The notes under the pieces were generated by a model. The model searched no databases. It was not told the DNA's origin and saw only the letters and a list, made by a program, of their open reading frames with translations. The translations under genes were made by a program, and so were the position numbers. A stretch of DNA of 64,000 nucleotides. It comes from Psychrobacter sp. 5A.1. Its GTDB lineage: Bacteria; Pseudomonadota; Gammaproteobacteria; Pseudomonadales; Moraxellaceae. Position 1 is the first letter of the stretch. Every line of letters starts with the position of its first letter. Of this stretch, positions 46,987 through 56,661 are shown in pieces. The stretch spans positions 1 through 64,000 of the forward strand of contig NZ_JASDDJ010000001.1 in the NCBI RefSeq assembly GCF_030407455.1. The letters run 5' to 3'.

Positions 46987-49900
46987 CTAAGGAGACTCTG
47001 TCACCATATGCTCGCTAAAGTAGCGCAAAAGCTCTTGTATGACCGTCACTCGTTGCTGCGACGTTGCCAGTTTATCGGCATTCTGATAACGAATACCAGA
47101 CGCACCATTCATACGATAATGCTGCCCATTCGATTGAATCAATTTGATAATGGCCAACGCATCGACTGGAGTATCTGGCGCAAACTCCAGCGTCATACTA
47201 CTACTATTGGCATCGATTTTGTTGATCTTCAGTGGCTCTGCTTGTAAACGTAATCCATGAATGGCGAATAGCTGCTTGGTTTGATCTGGCAGTGCACCAA
47301 AGCGATCTATCATTTCCGTGCGAATATCGGTCAATGCCTCTTTATCATCAGTATTACTAATACGTTTGTAAAACAATAAGCGCTGATGCACGTCGTGTAG
47401 ATATTCCTCTGGAATAAGGGCAGAGCTGTGTAGATTGATTTCACTGGTCAACGACAATGGTGTATTTAAATCAGGCTCCTTGCCCGCTTTAATGGCTTTA
47501 GTCGCCCGCTCAAGCATATCCATGTACAAGCTAAAACCAATCGCCTGCATATTGCCACTCTGCTGCTTACCCAATATCTCCCCTGCGCCGCGAATCTCTA
47601 AATCCTCACTTGCCAGCATAAAGCCTGCACCTAAAGTATTGGCACGCTCAATCGCATGCAAACGGCGCTTGGCATCCCCTTTAAGACCTTTAAGAGAAGG
47701 CACTAGTAAGTAACAATACGCTTGGTGGTGACTGCGTCCTACTCGGCCTCGCAGCTGATGCAATTGCGCAAGACCAAACTTATCCGCACGCTCAATGATG
47801 ATCGTATTGGCATTCGGTACATCAATACCCGTCTCGATAATGGTGGAACAAATCAACACGTTGAATTTTTTGTGATAAAACTGCTGCATGATCTGCTCAA
47901 GCTGACGCTCTTGCATTTGTCCATGAGCAACCCCTACTCGCGCTTCTGGTACAAGGTCGCGAATGGTCTCTGCCATGCGCTCAATACTCGCAACATCATT
48001 ATGCAGTAGGTATACTTGACCACCACGCAAAAGCTCACGCAATATAGCTTCTTTCATCAAGGCTTCTGTTTTTTGCATCACAAAGGTCTTGATGGCAAGG
48101 CGACGGGCAGGCGGTGTGGCGATAATCGACATATCACGCATGCCTGAGAGCGCCATATTAAGCGTTCTAGGGATAGGGGTCGCGGTCATAGATATACTAT
48201 CTACATCTGTCTGAATCGCCTTGATACGCTCCTTATGACGCACTCCAAAGCGATGCTCTTCATCAACAATCATTAGCCCGAGATTCGAAAACTTTACATC
48301 AGGTTGTAGCAGTTTATGAGTGCCAATGACGATATCTACTTTACCAGCAGCCAAATCAGCCAATACCATTTCTTGGTGTTTTTTTCCGCCAAAGCGTGAC
48401 AGGCTCTCAATACGAACTGGCCAATCGGCAAAACGGTCGCGGAAGTTGTCTTCATGCTGACCAGCGAGCAACGTGGTAGGCACTAGTACGGCAACCTGAT
48501 ATCCAGCACTGACGGCAATAAAGGCCGCGCGCATCGCGACTTCTGTTTTACCAAAACCAACATCACCGCAAATCAGACGATCCATTGGCTGATTTTGTCT
48601 CATGTCCTCCATCACTGCATGAATGGCATTGGCTTGATCAGGCGTCTCTTCAAAAGCAAACTGACTGGCAAATAGCTCATATTGCGAAGGATCTATTTTA
48701 AAATGAATGCCAACTTTGGCCTCACGTCTGGCTTGCATATTCAGCAACTCTGCAGCGACGTCATGAATTTGTTCTAGCGCCTTTTGCTTGGCTCTATCCC
48801 ACTTCCCACTACCAATCTTGTGTAGCGGTGCCAAGGCTGGATCACCGCCACTATAACGACTAATCATTTGCAGATTGGCGACTGGTACATAGATGCTGGC
48901 ATCATCAGAATACTTTAAATGAATAAACTCTTGCTCACCATCGCCCACATCTAAGGTAATCAAACCATTATAACGACCAATACCGTGCTCGATGTGAACC
49001 ACTGGGCTTCCGTCTGTTATCTCAGTGACGCTCTTGACCAAGAATTCTTCTGATACACCGCTTTGACGACGACGGCGCGTCTGTAAAACTTGACGACCAA
49101 ACAGCTGCGTCTCACTAATCAACACCAAGCGCTCAGGCACATAGACACCACGTTCGAGTGGTGCGACAGTCAAACCAACATGCGGCAAATGACTGTTATT
49201 AATAGCATTGGTTTTATCTGCGGCTAGAAAGGCTTCAAAGCTATCATACGCTTTGATATCAATCTTTCCCTTAAACAGTTCAATGAGAACCTCGCGACGG
49301 CCTGCGGTCTCTGCAACGATTAATACAGGTGTTGCTGTTTCTGTTTGCACACTTAAGAAGTCGAGCAGTTCAATTAATGGTTCAGACTTTTGGTGATTGA
49401 CTGCCAGTTGTGGCGGCTCTTGAGCACTTAGTGTCACCAGTCCTTGTTGTTTAGTGACACTCAATGGCAATGGTATCTGTGATGCGTCTGTATCTTCCAA
49501 CGCTGACACATCATTCATCGTAGCCAGTTCATCACGAGCACTTAATATCACTCGTGGATACTGGTTTAGCTGCTCATTAAGTGCATTGGATAATAGATAC
49601 AGCAATGCAGGCTCTACAATAGGCTTGTCAACATCATGTCGACGCTCTTCGTAGCGGCGCTGGATTTGTGACCAATAATCGGCTTGTTTTTCGTTGATTA
49701 ATTCATCGGTGATAAACAATGCATCACTTGGTAAATAGGAGAATAAGCTACTCTCTGCTTCCCAGTCTTTTAAGTCAAAAAATAGCGGCTGATAATACTC
49801 TAATCCGCTACTAGCAATCCCTGCCATCACGTCTTTATGTAGCTCAGACTTGCGACTACTGGTATTAGGGAACATCGCAGCAAAGTTCGTGCGAAACGTC

Positions 49901-50697
49901 TCACGCCCTTCATCAAGTGGAAACTCTTTTGCTGGCAGTATTTGAAATTGCTGAATAGGCTTTGAGATATCTGGCATCTTATGCAGTAACGACAGCGACT
50001 CTTTTGCCATGCTGGTATCGTTGCCCGTTAACATCGCTTTGAGATCATCAGCGGTCAATGTGCGCTGGGTTTGAGGATGAAAAAAGCGAATCGTTTCGAT
50101 TTCATCATCGAACAAGTCTAAACGCAGCGGAAAAGGCTGACCCATGGCAAAAATATCAATAATACTGCCACGCACTGCAAACTCACCTGGTTCAAAGACA
50201 TTTTCAACAGCGCGGTAGCCTGCCTTTGCCAACAGCCCACGTTGCGTATTGATATCAAACTGATCACCGACACTCAAATCAAAATGCTGACCAATCAGCC
50301 AACTTGGCGGTGCAACGCGATGCATCAGCGCCTGTACGGAGATAAGCAGCACACCTGATCTTGGCATATCCGTCAGCAGGTTGATGCGCTCACTAACGAT
50401 GTCTTGATGCGGAGACAGCTCATCATAAGTCAATGTTTCCCAGTCAGGGAACACATAAGCATCGACTCCGCAAAACGCCAGCTCGGTCTCTATTTGATTG
50501 AGTTGGTTTTGGTCACGTGCCACCACGACCTTTAATCGCTCGGCAACATTCCACATAGGCGTTTGCACCAAGCTTGCCAGCCACAAACTGCTGACCGCAC
50601 CATGGACAGGCGCTAGCCAACGCCGCTCGGCATTTTGGATAGGGAACAACTGCTGGTTAATAGGGTCAAACGCGTCAGTCAAAGCAGTGATAGGCAT
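46987..50697 (-). CDS. mfd: transcription-repair coupling factor
   Basis: A large translocase that removes RNA polymerase stalled at DNA damage and recruits UvrA. It has 1236 residues, against about 1148 in E. coli. The UvrB-like N-domain (GAVSSLWLASLVQTPMWNVA) is followed by the polymerase-interacting CarD-like domain (VVHIEHGIGRYNGLITLDVG). The helicase motor has motif I (CGDVGFGKTEVAMRAAFIAV), DEEH in MIVDEEHRFGVRHKE, SMTATPIPRTLNMAL and QLRGRVGRSHHQAYCYLL. I chose the ATG giving MPITALTDAF; a TTG five codons before is the only earlier option. The extra length lies mainly in the N-terminal half (around residues 400-450). Confidence 0.97.
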   Translation of the reverse strand: MPITALTDAFDPINQQLFPIQNAERRWLAPVHGAVSSLWLASLVQTPMWNVAERLKVVVARDQNQLNQIETELAFCGVDAYVFPDWETLTYDELSPHQDIVSERINLLTDMPRSGVLLISVQALMHRVAPPSWLIGQHFDLSVGDQFDINTQRGLLAKAGYRAVENVFEPGEFAVRGSIIDIFAMGQPFPLRLDLFDDEIETIRFFHPQTQRTLTADDLKAMLTGNDTSMAKESLSLLHKMPDISKPIQQFQILPAKEFPLDEGRETFRTNFAAMFPNTSSRKSELHKDVMAGIASSGLEYYQPLFFDLKDWEAESSLFSYLPSDALFITDELINEKQADYWSQIQRRYEERRHDVDKPIVEPALLYLLSNALNEQLNQYPRVILSARDELATMNDVSALEDTDASQIPLPLSVTKQQGLVTLSAQEPPQLAVNHQKSEPLIELLDFLSVQTETATPVLIVAETAGRREVLIELFKGKIDIKAYDSFEAFLAADKTNAINNSHLPHVGLTVAPLERGVYVPERLVLISETQLFGRQVLQTRRRRQSGVSEEFLVKSVTEITDGSPVVHIEHGIGRYNGLITLDVGDGEQEFIHLKYSDDASIYVPVANLQMISRYSGGDPALAPLHKIGSGKWDRAKQKALEQIHDVAAELLNMQARREAKVGIHFKIDPSQYELFASQFAFEETPDQANAIHAVMEDMRQNQPMDRLICGDVGFGKTEVAMRAAFIAVSAGYQVAVLVPTTLLAGQHEDNFRDRFADWPVRIESLSRFGGKKHQEMVLADLAAGKVDIVIGTHKLLQPDVKFSNLGLMIVDEEHRFGVRHKERIKAIQTDVDSISMTATPIPRTLNMALSGMRDMSIIATPPARRLAIKTFVMQKTEALMKEAILRELLRGGQVYLLHNDVASIERMAETIRDLVPEARVGVAHGQMQERQLEQIMQQFYHKKFNVLICSTIIETGIDVPNANTIIIERADKFGLAQLHQLRGRVGRSHHQAYCYLLVPSLKGLKGDAKRRLHAIERANTLGAGFMLASEDLEIRGAGEILGKQQSGNMQAIGFSLYMDMLERATKAIKAGKEPDLNTPLSLTSEINLHSSALIPEEYLHDVHQRLLFYKRISNTDDKEALTDIRTEMIDRFGALPDQTKQLFAIHGLRLQAEPLKINKIDANSSSMTLEFAPDTPVDALAIIKLIQSNGQHYRMNGASGIRYQNADKLATSQQRVTVIQELLRYFSEHMVTESP

Positions 50698-50875
50698 AAA
50701 GAATAGGATCAAAGTTAAGGAGTCAGAAAGCTATTATACGAATATTTAGGCAATTACCAAAACTTATGCCGTAACGGTTTGTCACTTAAAAGTTTATTTA
50801 TTACTGATTGAGGTGTAATTACTTCAAAAACGAGGATTCAGGCTGTGACAAAATCGATGACAATGGCCCTGCAAC

Positions 50876-50907
50876 AAAAAACCTCAACGTATCAACTGAG
50901 GTTTTTG
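50876..50907 (-). terminator. rraA terminator
   Basis: Stem aaaacctca / tgaggtttt with an A-run on the left and a T-run on the right. It lies 23 nt past the rraA stop. Confidence 0.82.
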
Positions 50908-50929
50908 ATTCGCATTCATTCAATTATTG

Positions 50930-51463
50930 TTAGATTAGCGGTGTAGCACTAGCGATAATGCCATTATTGTCTGCATAGACAAACATACCCGAGTTCAATG
51001 TTAAATCACCAAAGCTGATGTCGATATCGGTTTGACCTTCATCACGGCGATTCGACTTACGCGGAATACAACCAAGTGCCATCACCCCAATATCCATCTT
51101 GGCGATGTCATCGACATCACGGACACAACCATATATAACGACTCCAGCCCAGCCATTATCAATAGCCGATTGTGCAATCATATCACCCAGCAATGCACAG
51201 CGCATAGAGCCGCCACCATCCACAACCAACACTTTGCCATGGCCGTCTTTATCTTTGCCATCGCTATTCAGCAATGATTTGACACGGCTATTGTCTTCAA
51301 AGCACTTAACCGTCACGATTTCACCGCAGAATCTGTCTTTTGCGCCAAAATGACGGAATGACTTACCTTCAATATTTGGTAGACATACTTGTGACTCAGG
51401 ATTGGCATCCAACAGATCACAAGTCACAAAATTCTCTCTATCCATTTGTATCGATTCTGGCAT
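50930..51463 (-). CDS. rraA: RNase E activity regulator RraA
   Basis: A protein of 177 residues of the RraA family, a ring-shaped inhibitor of RNase E. Diagnostic segments are VVDGGGSMRCALLGDMIAQS near 91, GWAGVVIYGCVRDVDDIAKM near 113 and GVMALGCIPRKSNRRDEGQ near 137. The RraA-like fold is shared with oxaloacetate decarboxylases, but the length and context fit RraA. The N-terminal 45 residues (ENFVTCDLLDANPESQVCLP) are typical. The SD aaggag lies 7 nt before the ATG. It is separated by 122 nt from the NAD(P)-binding protein gene upstream on the same strand. Confidence 0.92.
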   Translation of the reverse strand: MPESIQMDRENFVTCDLLDANPESQVCLPNIEGKSFRHFGAKDRFCGEIVTVKCFEDNSRVKSLLNSDGKDKDGHGKVLVVDGGGSMRCALLGDMIAQSAIDNGWAGVVIYGCVRDVDDIAKMDIGVMALGCIPRKSNRRDEGQTDIDISFGDLTLNSGMFVYADNNGIIASATPLI

Positions 51464-51585
51464 GATCAGCTCCTTGCTCTCAATGATTAATTTTTTGATT
51501 AAGCGGTCTATTTAACCCGCTCCTCATCATTTCACTTAGGCTATTTACTGTGAAACTTTTTATAAAATCACATCGCCTTTATCAC

Positions 51586-52287
51586 TCAATGCTTAACTCG
51601 GGTCATCGCCAGCATCTGTTTGTTTTCAATAATATCGGTATGTTCAATCTGTGGGTCAGTACAGTATTTACTACGCTCATAGATACTATGTGCGCTCATC
51701 GCCATAGCAATAGCAACGCGCTTAGCAGAAATAGGATGCAATGAGAATGATTCTGATACCAAAGGCGAAATAAGCTTAAATGCTTTTTGGCCGATGCTCT
51801 CAAGTGGACGACCTTTATGCTTACCCAATAATAATGAAGGCCTAAAAATAATCAATTGCCCAAAGCCTAGTGCCATAATTGACTGTTCCGTTTCAGCTTT
51901 GACACGATTGTATAAAAAGCGACTGTCAATATCCGCATTCATTGAAGAGAGCAAAAATAAGTTTTCCACGCCTTTATCACGGCATAGCTTGGCAAAATTT
52001 ACGTTGTAATCACGATCTACTTTGCGAAAAGCCTCGTCACTACCTGCCTGCTTTTTTGTCGTACCCAGACAACTAAAGGCATCTGTCGTCCGATCTGCAC
52101 CAACACTTGCAAACACTTCAGAGAGATTATCAAAATCATTCACCTGATAAAAACGCATGCTGACATTAATATAACGTGGCGGGCGTCGAGCGATCACAAT
52201 CAATGTGTCATAAAGCTCGCTCAACTGCTTGACCAAGTGCTGCCCTACCAATCCTGTCGCGCCAATCACAATTGCTTTTCGCTGCAT
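51586..52287 (-). CDS. NAD(P)-binding Rossmann-fold oxidoreductase
   Basis: A protein of 233 residues of the atypical short-chain dehydrogenase class (HTATIP2/YwnB-like). The NAD(P)-binding Gly motif is in AIVIGATGLVGQHLVKQLSE (residues 5-24). DAFSCLGTTKKQAGSDEAFR near 74 and FLLSSMNADIDSRFLYNRVK near 111 mark the active region, with the Tyr-x-x-x-Lys-like YNRVK. Members are often annotated as oxidoreductases of unknown substrate. The C-terminus (CTDPQIEHTDIIENKQMLAM) is hydrophilic. It is apparently transcribed with rraA. Confidence 0.8.
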   Translation of the reverse strand: MQRKAIVIGATGLVGQHLVKQLSELYDTLIVIARRPPRYINVSMRFYQVNDFDNLSEVFASVGADRTTDAFSCLGTTKKQAGSDEAFRKVDRDYNVNFAKLCRDKGVENLFLLSSMNADIDSRFLYNRVKAETEQSIMALGFGQLIIFRPSLLLGKHKGRPLESIGQKAFKLISPLVSESFSLHPISAKRVAIAMAMSAHSIYERSKYCTDPQIEHTDIIENKQMLAMTRVKH

Positions 52288-52752
52288 ACCCTATCCACTT
52301 ATATAACGTTAGATGATCTATATTGATGAAAAAATACCTATATCAAGGTCTATCGTTAGGATATCATACCTAAATTTGCGAATAACTGACGCTATTATGT
52401 GGAATTTATTGTAAGAGATTTTATCAGCCATCTGCCTCTCTTAGCGTCCGCTAGTGGCTTAGATAGCCCAATGAGCCTGAATTCCTTGTTATTACGTAAC
52501 TTCTTTGAGCATTAATCATCAAATATATTGTCCTTAGTTCAATAATTTGCTAAGATAATCGGCTTTACACGCCAACGCTGTTTAATTATTCCAAACAGTT
52601 TTGGTGCTTGCGATGATCTATTCATATTAGATGCTTTAATATCAGACATCGACATCATATTTGGCGAGACGGCTGCTCGTCACCGATGATTGTTAAACCC
52701 ATTATTGCAATCAACATTCATATTTTTATCTATCTTTATCAAGGAGATACGC
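52288..52752. other. intergenic region ahead of rpsT
   Basis: A gap of 465 bp between divergent genes. The 130 nt before rpsT likely form its leader. A possible -10 (taagat, about 52551-52556) lies upstream; no hairpin, repeat or RNA gene is clear enough to call. Confidence 0.45.
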
Positions 52753-53019
52753 GTGGCTAATACTGCACAAGCTCGTAAACGCGCCCGTCAAAACACCAAA
52801 CGTCGTCAGAACTCTGCGTCACAACGCTCTATGGTTCGTACTTACCTAAAACGTGTTGATGCGGCTATCGCAGCTAAAGATTATGACGCGGCTACCGAAG
52901 CTTACAAAAAAGCGGTACCAGTTCTTGATCGTATGGCTGACAAAGGTATTATTCATAAGAATAAAGCTGCTCGTCGTAAGAGCCGCCTAAACAAAACAAT
53001 CAAAGGCCTACAAGCTTAA
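52753..53019 (+). CDS. rpsT: 30S ribosomal protein S20
   Basis: A small ribosomal protein of 88 residues that binds 16S rRNA. The sequence starts [20 protein letters not shown] after the initiator, is Lys/Arg/Ala-rich throughout, and ends [15 protein letters not shown], all typical of S20. The start is GTG at 52753 with a strong SD (aaggag) 7 nt upstream. Non-ATG starts are common for rpsT (UUG in E. coli) and are linked to its autogenous control. A terminator follows about 50 nt after the stop. Confidence 0.97.
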   Translation: MANTAQARKRARQNTKRRQNSASQRSMVRTYLKRVDAAIAAKDYDAATEAYKKAVPVLDRMADKGIIHKNKAARRKSRLNKTIKGLQA

Positions 53020-53065
53020 GATTTGTATTGTCTAGACCGCATTTCGCTTTTATAGCGTCATGACT

Positions 53066-53108
53066 AAAACCTTGTCGCTGTTTCTAATACAGTGGCAAGG
53101 TTTTTTTA
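53066..53108 (+). terminator. rpsT terminator
   Basis: Stem aaaccttgtcgctgt / acagtggcaaggttt (one bulged mismatch) with seven T. Confidence 0.85.
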
Positions 53109-53257
53109 TGTCTATTCAAAATATGAGTGTTGAGCAATGACGCTACCTACCTCTACACCATCTTCAAAAATGACACAACAAAACGACTTAATTAAAAATT
53201 CAACGCTAAAAATAAATAGCGGATTTGGCGCAACTCATCACATCTTTAAATAAGACA

Positions 53258-54094
53258 TTATGTCCACTGCACTTCTGGGGGCAATAATAACTTGCTTGGA
53301 TGAAAGCCTGCCGCACGATAACCATCTAATAATGAGCTAATCGGACGAGTATAGACATTACCGCGCCAGATAAAATGGGCGTTCGCTTGATCAAAAGGCT
53401 TGTCATCAAACCACAAAAACACGCCCTCCATCATCTTTGGCCAATCATTCCAATCAATCTCAACCACATCAAACATGACGGCTAAAAATGCAGATAACAG
53501 TGTATCGTGACTCACGGCAAGCATTAGGTGGCCATGTTGCGGCTGATTCTGGTAAAAAAGCGACAGGATATCCAACCCCCCTTGATAGGTATTTTTGGTG
53601 CCTTCGAGATTGCCTTGCAAAAAGCGATTGATAAAATTCAGTACGCCAATTTCTTTAAACACAGGATTGGCTATCTCAGGCTCAGTAACCAAGCTACCAG
53701 GCTCAACCAACAGTGACTGGTGGGCAATATCACGTTTTAGACCAGCGCCTTCTTGCATAAGCTGGGCGGTATCTATGCAGCGGCCAATCGGACTCGAGAT
53801 ACTATCGACATCGAGCGAATATGGCAGATGACCTGCCAACCAACGACCCCAAGACTTTGCCAACACGCGACCTTTTGGGGTGAGCGGTAACTGATAGCTG
53901 GCAAAACCATTACCATCAGAACGCTCACGCAAAGAGTGCCTAGTAAATAAAATCAGCCGCTTATTTTCTGGCAATAAACTGACGGAGGGAATCATACTGT
54001 CTGGCAAATGCGAGGGTGCAGGCGCACTTGGGGTGTGACTCGCAAGCTTATCAGCAGATATTTTTGACAGGGTATTATTAAGGTATTTACTCAT
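53258..54094 (-). CDS. histidine phosphatase superfamily protein
   Basis: A protein of 278 residues of the phosphoglycerate-mutase-like histidine phosphatase clan. The N-terminal phospho-acceptor motif appears as LILFTRHSLRERSDG near residue 50, with Arg-His-Ser in place of Arg-His-Gly. A GNGFASYQLPLTPKGRVLAK segment and a second catalytic His in HLMLAVSHDTLLSAFLAVMF near 200 fit the acid-phosphatase branch of the clan. I chose the ATG giving MSKYLNNTL; the longer frame needs a TTG 13 codons upstream. The substrate is unknown. It is convergent with rpsT and lies 64 bp downstream of a MITE copy. Confidence 0.8.
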   Translation of the reverse strand: MSKYLNNTLSKISADKLASHTPSAPAPSHLPDSMIPSVSLLPENKRLILFTRHSLRERSDGNGFASYQLPLTPKGRVLAKSWGRWLAGHLPYSLDVDSISSPIGRCIDTAQLMQEGAGLKRDIAHQSLLVEPGSLVTEPEIANPVFKEIGVLNFINRFLQGNLEGTKNTYQGGLDILSLFYQNQPQHGHLMLAVSHDTLLSAFLAVMFDVVEIDWNDWPKMMEGVFLWFDDKPFDQANAHFIWRGNVYTRPISSLLDGYRAAGFHPSKLLLPPEVQWT

Positions 54095-54157
54095 AACAGC
54101 AAGCCTAGCAGATTTCTGATCAAGAATGAACAATAGACAAATCTAGTTGCAATATAT

Positions 54158-54320
54158 CTAGGCAGTGCCCTCATTTCAAAATGATGATAAAAATGAGATA
54201 AGGTGCTATCAAACGATAAAAATATACAGATAATATCAAGCTACTTGACGTTTTTAGGCAAAATCTAGCCATTTTTGGCCCATTTAGATGGGTAGCGATT
54301 GAATTGAAGACACGCCTTAG
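54158..54320. repeat. 163-bp MITE-like element, shortened copy B
   Basis: Ends ctaggcagtgccctca and tgaagacacgccttag, with the interior similar (as reverse complement) to the 57209-57384 copy: aaaaatgagata, cagataatatc, gcaaaat-tagc and gcccattta-gag-like segments in the same order. It is about 13 bp shorter than the 176-bp copies. Confidence 0.75.
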
Positions 54321-54331
54321 TCAACACCATC

Positions 54332-55129
54332 CTAACCAATATCAATGACTTTGTCCCATGCAAATTCCAATGCAGTACTACTCACCTCATTCGGATAAGC
54401 TCGTGGATTTACAATCACTCGCGTGTTACCGAGTCGGTAATCAAATGCTTCATGGGTATGTCCATGCACCCATAGCATCGGTGCCCAATCTTCATGCATC
54501 CAACCTGAAAAGTCACTAACGAAAGCGGCATTACTCGGCAGATCGGCATATTTTTCAGACACAGATAGCGAGCTGACACTATGATGGCTCATTACCACGG
54601 TTTTTTTACCCAGCTCTTTGGCAATCATCAATGCTTTTTGTAGCCACTGGCGATGTTCAGCATGAATTTGCATGGATATCTCGGGTGAAAACAACTCGCT
54701 GCCTGCATAGATTTGCTTATAGTCTCGCATAAAGCGCATAGCGGTTTCCATGGTGTCTTCAGTGGCTTGATACTGATAATCTGTCCATAACGTACAGCCT
54801 AAAATGCGAATATCACCAATATCAATATGCTGGCATTGCAAGACACGAACGCCTTGATTCGACGCTACATTATAATTATCCCAAGTCGCTAGCTTGTGGT
54901 CAAAATGCCGCACATCTTCATTAAAGTATTCATGATTTCCTGCAATGGTAATCAGAGGTACTTGTAGACGCGCGGCTTGGTCTTGTAGCCATGGCATACC
55001 TTTATCACTATTTGCGGTATCTCCTGCTACTAACACCACGTCTGCATCTGTTTTAGGGATATGCCCTATCGGATGTGACTGACGAGCATAGCTATCAATA
55101 TGTAAGTCACTTAATATTTGTAATTTCAT
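54332..55129 (-). CDS. metallophosphoesterase
   Basis: A protein of 265 residues of the calcineurin-like phosphoesterase fold. The five metal-binding motifs are in order: SDLHID near residue 6, VVLVAGDTANSDKG near 36, ITIAGNHEYF near 66, VVMSHHSVSS near 178 and WVHGHTHEAFDYRLG near 220. I chose the ATG giving MKLQILSDLHID because it sits directly before the first motif; a GTG 13 codons upstream has no conserved content. The substrate is unknown. The stop lies 11 bp from MITE copy B, and pyrF is 125 nt upstream on the same strand across a weak terminator. Confidence 0.88.
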   Translation of the reverse strand: MKLQILSDLHIDSYARQSHPIGHIPKTDADVVLVAGDTANSDKGMPWLQDQAARLQVPLITIAGNHEYFNEDVRHFDHKLATWDNYNVASNQGVRVLQCQHIDIGDIRILGCTLWTDYQYQATEDTMETAMRFMRDYKQIYAGSELFSPEISMQIHAEHRQWLQKALMIAKELGKKTVVMSHHSVSSLSVSEKYADLPSNAAFVSDFSGWMHEDWAPMLWVHGHTHEAFDYRLGNTRVIVNPRAYPNEVSSTALEFAWDKVIDIG

Positions 55130-55190
55130 AAGTTCACTATCATTAAATAAACGTAAATAGTTTAGCACCTTTTATCTACTCGCAAAAAGC

Positions 55191-55220
55191 AAAAAAGGCA
55201 GCAAGTTAGGCTGTCTTTTT
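55191..55220 (-). terminator. pyrF terminator
   Basis: Stem aaaggcagc / gctgtcttt (one G-U pair) with A-run left and T-run right. It is weaker than others here. Confidence 0.65.
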
Positions 55221-55254
55221 ATCGTTCAGGCATTACAAATTATTAAGGCGTGGA

Positions 55255-55953
55255 CTAAATACTTTGTAGTATCATCTGCAATTTCGCTGCAGGATCGGCG
55301 GCCTGCGTAATCGAACGACCTATCACCAAATAATCAGAGCCATCACTGAGTGCCTGAGCCGGCGTACAAATGCGTTTTTGATCATCAGCATTGTCTTCTG
55401 CTAGACGAATACCAGGGGTCACCAGCTTAAAATCCTGACCACATAGCGCCTTAAGTGTCTTGGCTTCTTGCGCTGAGCATACCACCCCATCAAGGCCAGC
55501 TTGCTTGGTCAATTGCGCCAATCGGCTTACTTGTGCATCTAAGCTGTCAGTAATGCCTGTTTGCATCAAGGCCTCACTGTCCATAGAGGTCAATACCGTT
55601 ACTGCAATTAGCAATGTATCAAGATCTCTATCTAACAAACGCTGTTTTGCCAATGACATGGCTTCTAGCCCTGCACTGGCATGGACATTGACCATCCATA
55701 CACCAAGCTCAGCCGCTGCCAATACTGCCTGTGCAGTAGTATTGGGAATATCATGAAATTTTAAGTCTAGAAATACCTCAAAATCACGCTGATGTAGCGC
55801 TTTAACGATATCAGGGCCACAGCGTGTAAACAGCTCTTTGCCCACTTTTAATCGACATAGAGAGGGATCTAGTTGGTCAGCTAGCGCTAAGGAAGCATCT
55901 AAAGTCATATTATCTAGAGCGACGACGACTGGAGATTTCATTATATTATTCAT
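55255..55953 (-). CDS. pyrF: orotidine 5'-phosphate decarboxylase
   Basis: Makes UMP from OMP, the last step of pyrimidine synthesis. Its 232 residues match the family. The catalytic array is in [20 protein letters not shown] near residue 57 (Asp-x-Lys-x-x-Asp with a preceding Asp). [18 protein letters not shown] at the start, [20 protein letters not shown] near 184 and [13 protein letters not shown] near 208 are also typical. Start: ATG giving [13 protein letters not shown], though the internal ATG at codon 5 is equally possible. It follows lapA, with a short MITE and a 108-bp repeat in between, part of the conserved cmk-rpsA-ihfB-lapA-pyrF order. Confidence 0.96.
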   Translation of the reverse strand: MNNIMKSPVVVALDNMTLDASLALADQLDPSLCRLKVGKELFTRCGPDIVKALHQRDFEVFLDLKFHDIPNTTAQAVLAAAELGVWMVNVHASAGLEAMSLAKQRLLDRDLDTLLIAVTVLTSMDSEALMQTGITDSLDAQVSRLAQLTKQAGLDGVVCSAQEAKTLKALCGQDFKLVTPGIRLAEDNADDQKRICTPAQALSDGSDYLVIGRSITQAADPAAKLQMILQSI

Positions 55954-55994
55954 GAGTTTGCCATCTTGATATCAGAATTATTAAAAAAGTATAT

Positions 55995-56059
55995 CTAGGG
56001 TATGTCTTCATTTTTAGTCCATTTAGAGGACTATCGATTGCATTGAGGATCCGCCCTAA
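55995..56059. repeat. 65-bp MITE-like element, internally deleted copy C
   Basis: Ends ctagggtatgtcttca and tgaggatccgccctaa; the inside (tagtccatttagaggac, then attgcat) matches only the right part of the larger copies. It is an internal deletion form of the 176-bp family. Confidence 0.72.
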
Positions 56060-56060
56060 C

Positions 56061-56168
56061 TGAGAGTCGGTTCAATATAATTGGGATACAAGGCAGTAAA
56101 GTAAAAGTACTACAAACAGTAGACTGAGCGAGCCTGACACCGTATCTGATTTATATAGGACTAACTAT
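56061..56168. repeat. 108-bp intergenic repeat, copy 2
   Basis: Matches 17381-17488 in length and sequence: aaagtactacaaa, a central gagcg segment, acaccgtatct, and end motifs agtcggttc and aggactaactat. It starts one base after MITE copy C. Confidence 0.82.
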
Positions 56169-56193
56169 CATCGCAATTTTATTGTTCGTGGCT

Positions 56194-56601
56194 TCAGTCT
56201 CGCTTATGCTTAGTAAGCGTAGCACCTTCACCTAAATCACTGTCCATGCCATCTTGCATGTTGGTTGCCGTAGAGCCATAATCTATTTCTTCTACCATTG
56301 ACGAATGTGCTTGGCGATCAATGACGGTATTGGCTTGTGTCAGTTGCTCTTGTAGGTTGGTTTTTGCCTTTTGCAAACGTGAAATTTCCCATTTATTTTG
56401 CAATACACGGAATATAAGCAGCGCTAGTAAAATACCAATCACAATACCCAACATCAAACATAGTATCAGCAGCAAGCCCAGATTCATCGTGGGTGCTTGC
56501 GAAAACAGTAAATTTACCCCAACTTCGGTATTATTTGCCAACACCAAACCAAGCGCATAGGCAAAGCTCAAAAACAGCAATACGAATAGTAAAAAGCGCA
56601 T
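56194..56601 (-). CDS. lapA: lipopolysaccharide assembly protein A
   Basis: An inner-membrane protein of 135 residues of the LapA/DUF1049 family. It has two helices: residues 1-22 (FLLFVLLFLSFAYALGLVLA) and about 40-65 (LLLILCLMLGIVIGILLALL), joined by the conserved NNTEVGVNLLF loop. A cytoplasmic coiled coil (LQKAKTNLQEQLTQANTVID) and a polar tail complete it. In E. coli LapA with LapB controls LpxC turnover by FtsH. No lapB follows; the next gene is pyrF. The SD gaggtaa lies 8 nt before the ATG. It sits 60 nt after ihfB in the usual rpsA-ihfB-lapA order. Confidence 0.93.
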   Translation of the reverse strand: MRFLLFVLLFLSFAYALGLVLANNTEVGVNLLFSQAPTMNLGLLLILCLMLGIVIGILLALLIFRVLQNKWEISRLQKAKTNLQEQLTQANTVIDRQAHSSMVEEIDYGSTATNMQDGMDSDLGEGATLTKHKRD

Positions 56602-56661
56602 GAGACAGTTACCTCAGTTTAGAATGATAAGTTTCATTGGATCAGTGATATATGACAATAA

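Noticed and set aside
46894..47247. Open frame of 117 codons antisense to the mfd 3' end
   Set aside because: Two thirds overlap the conserved mfd coding sequence in antisense, and it has no SD. It is a shadow frame.
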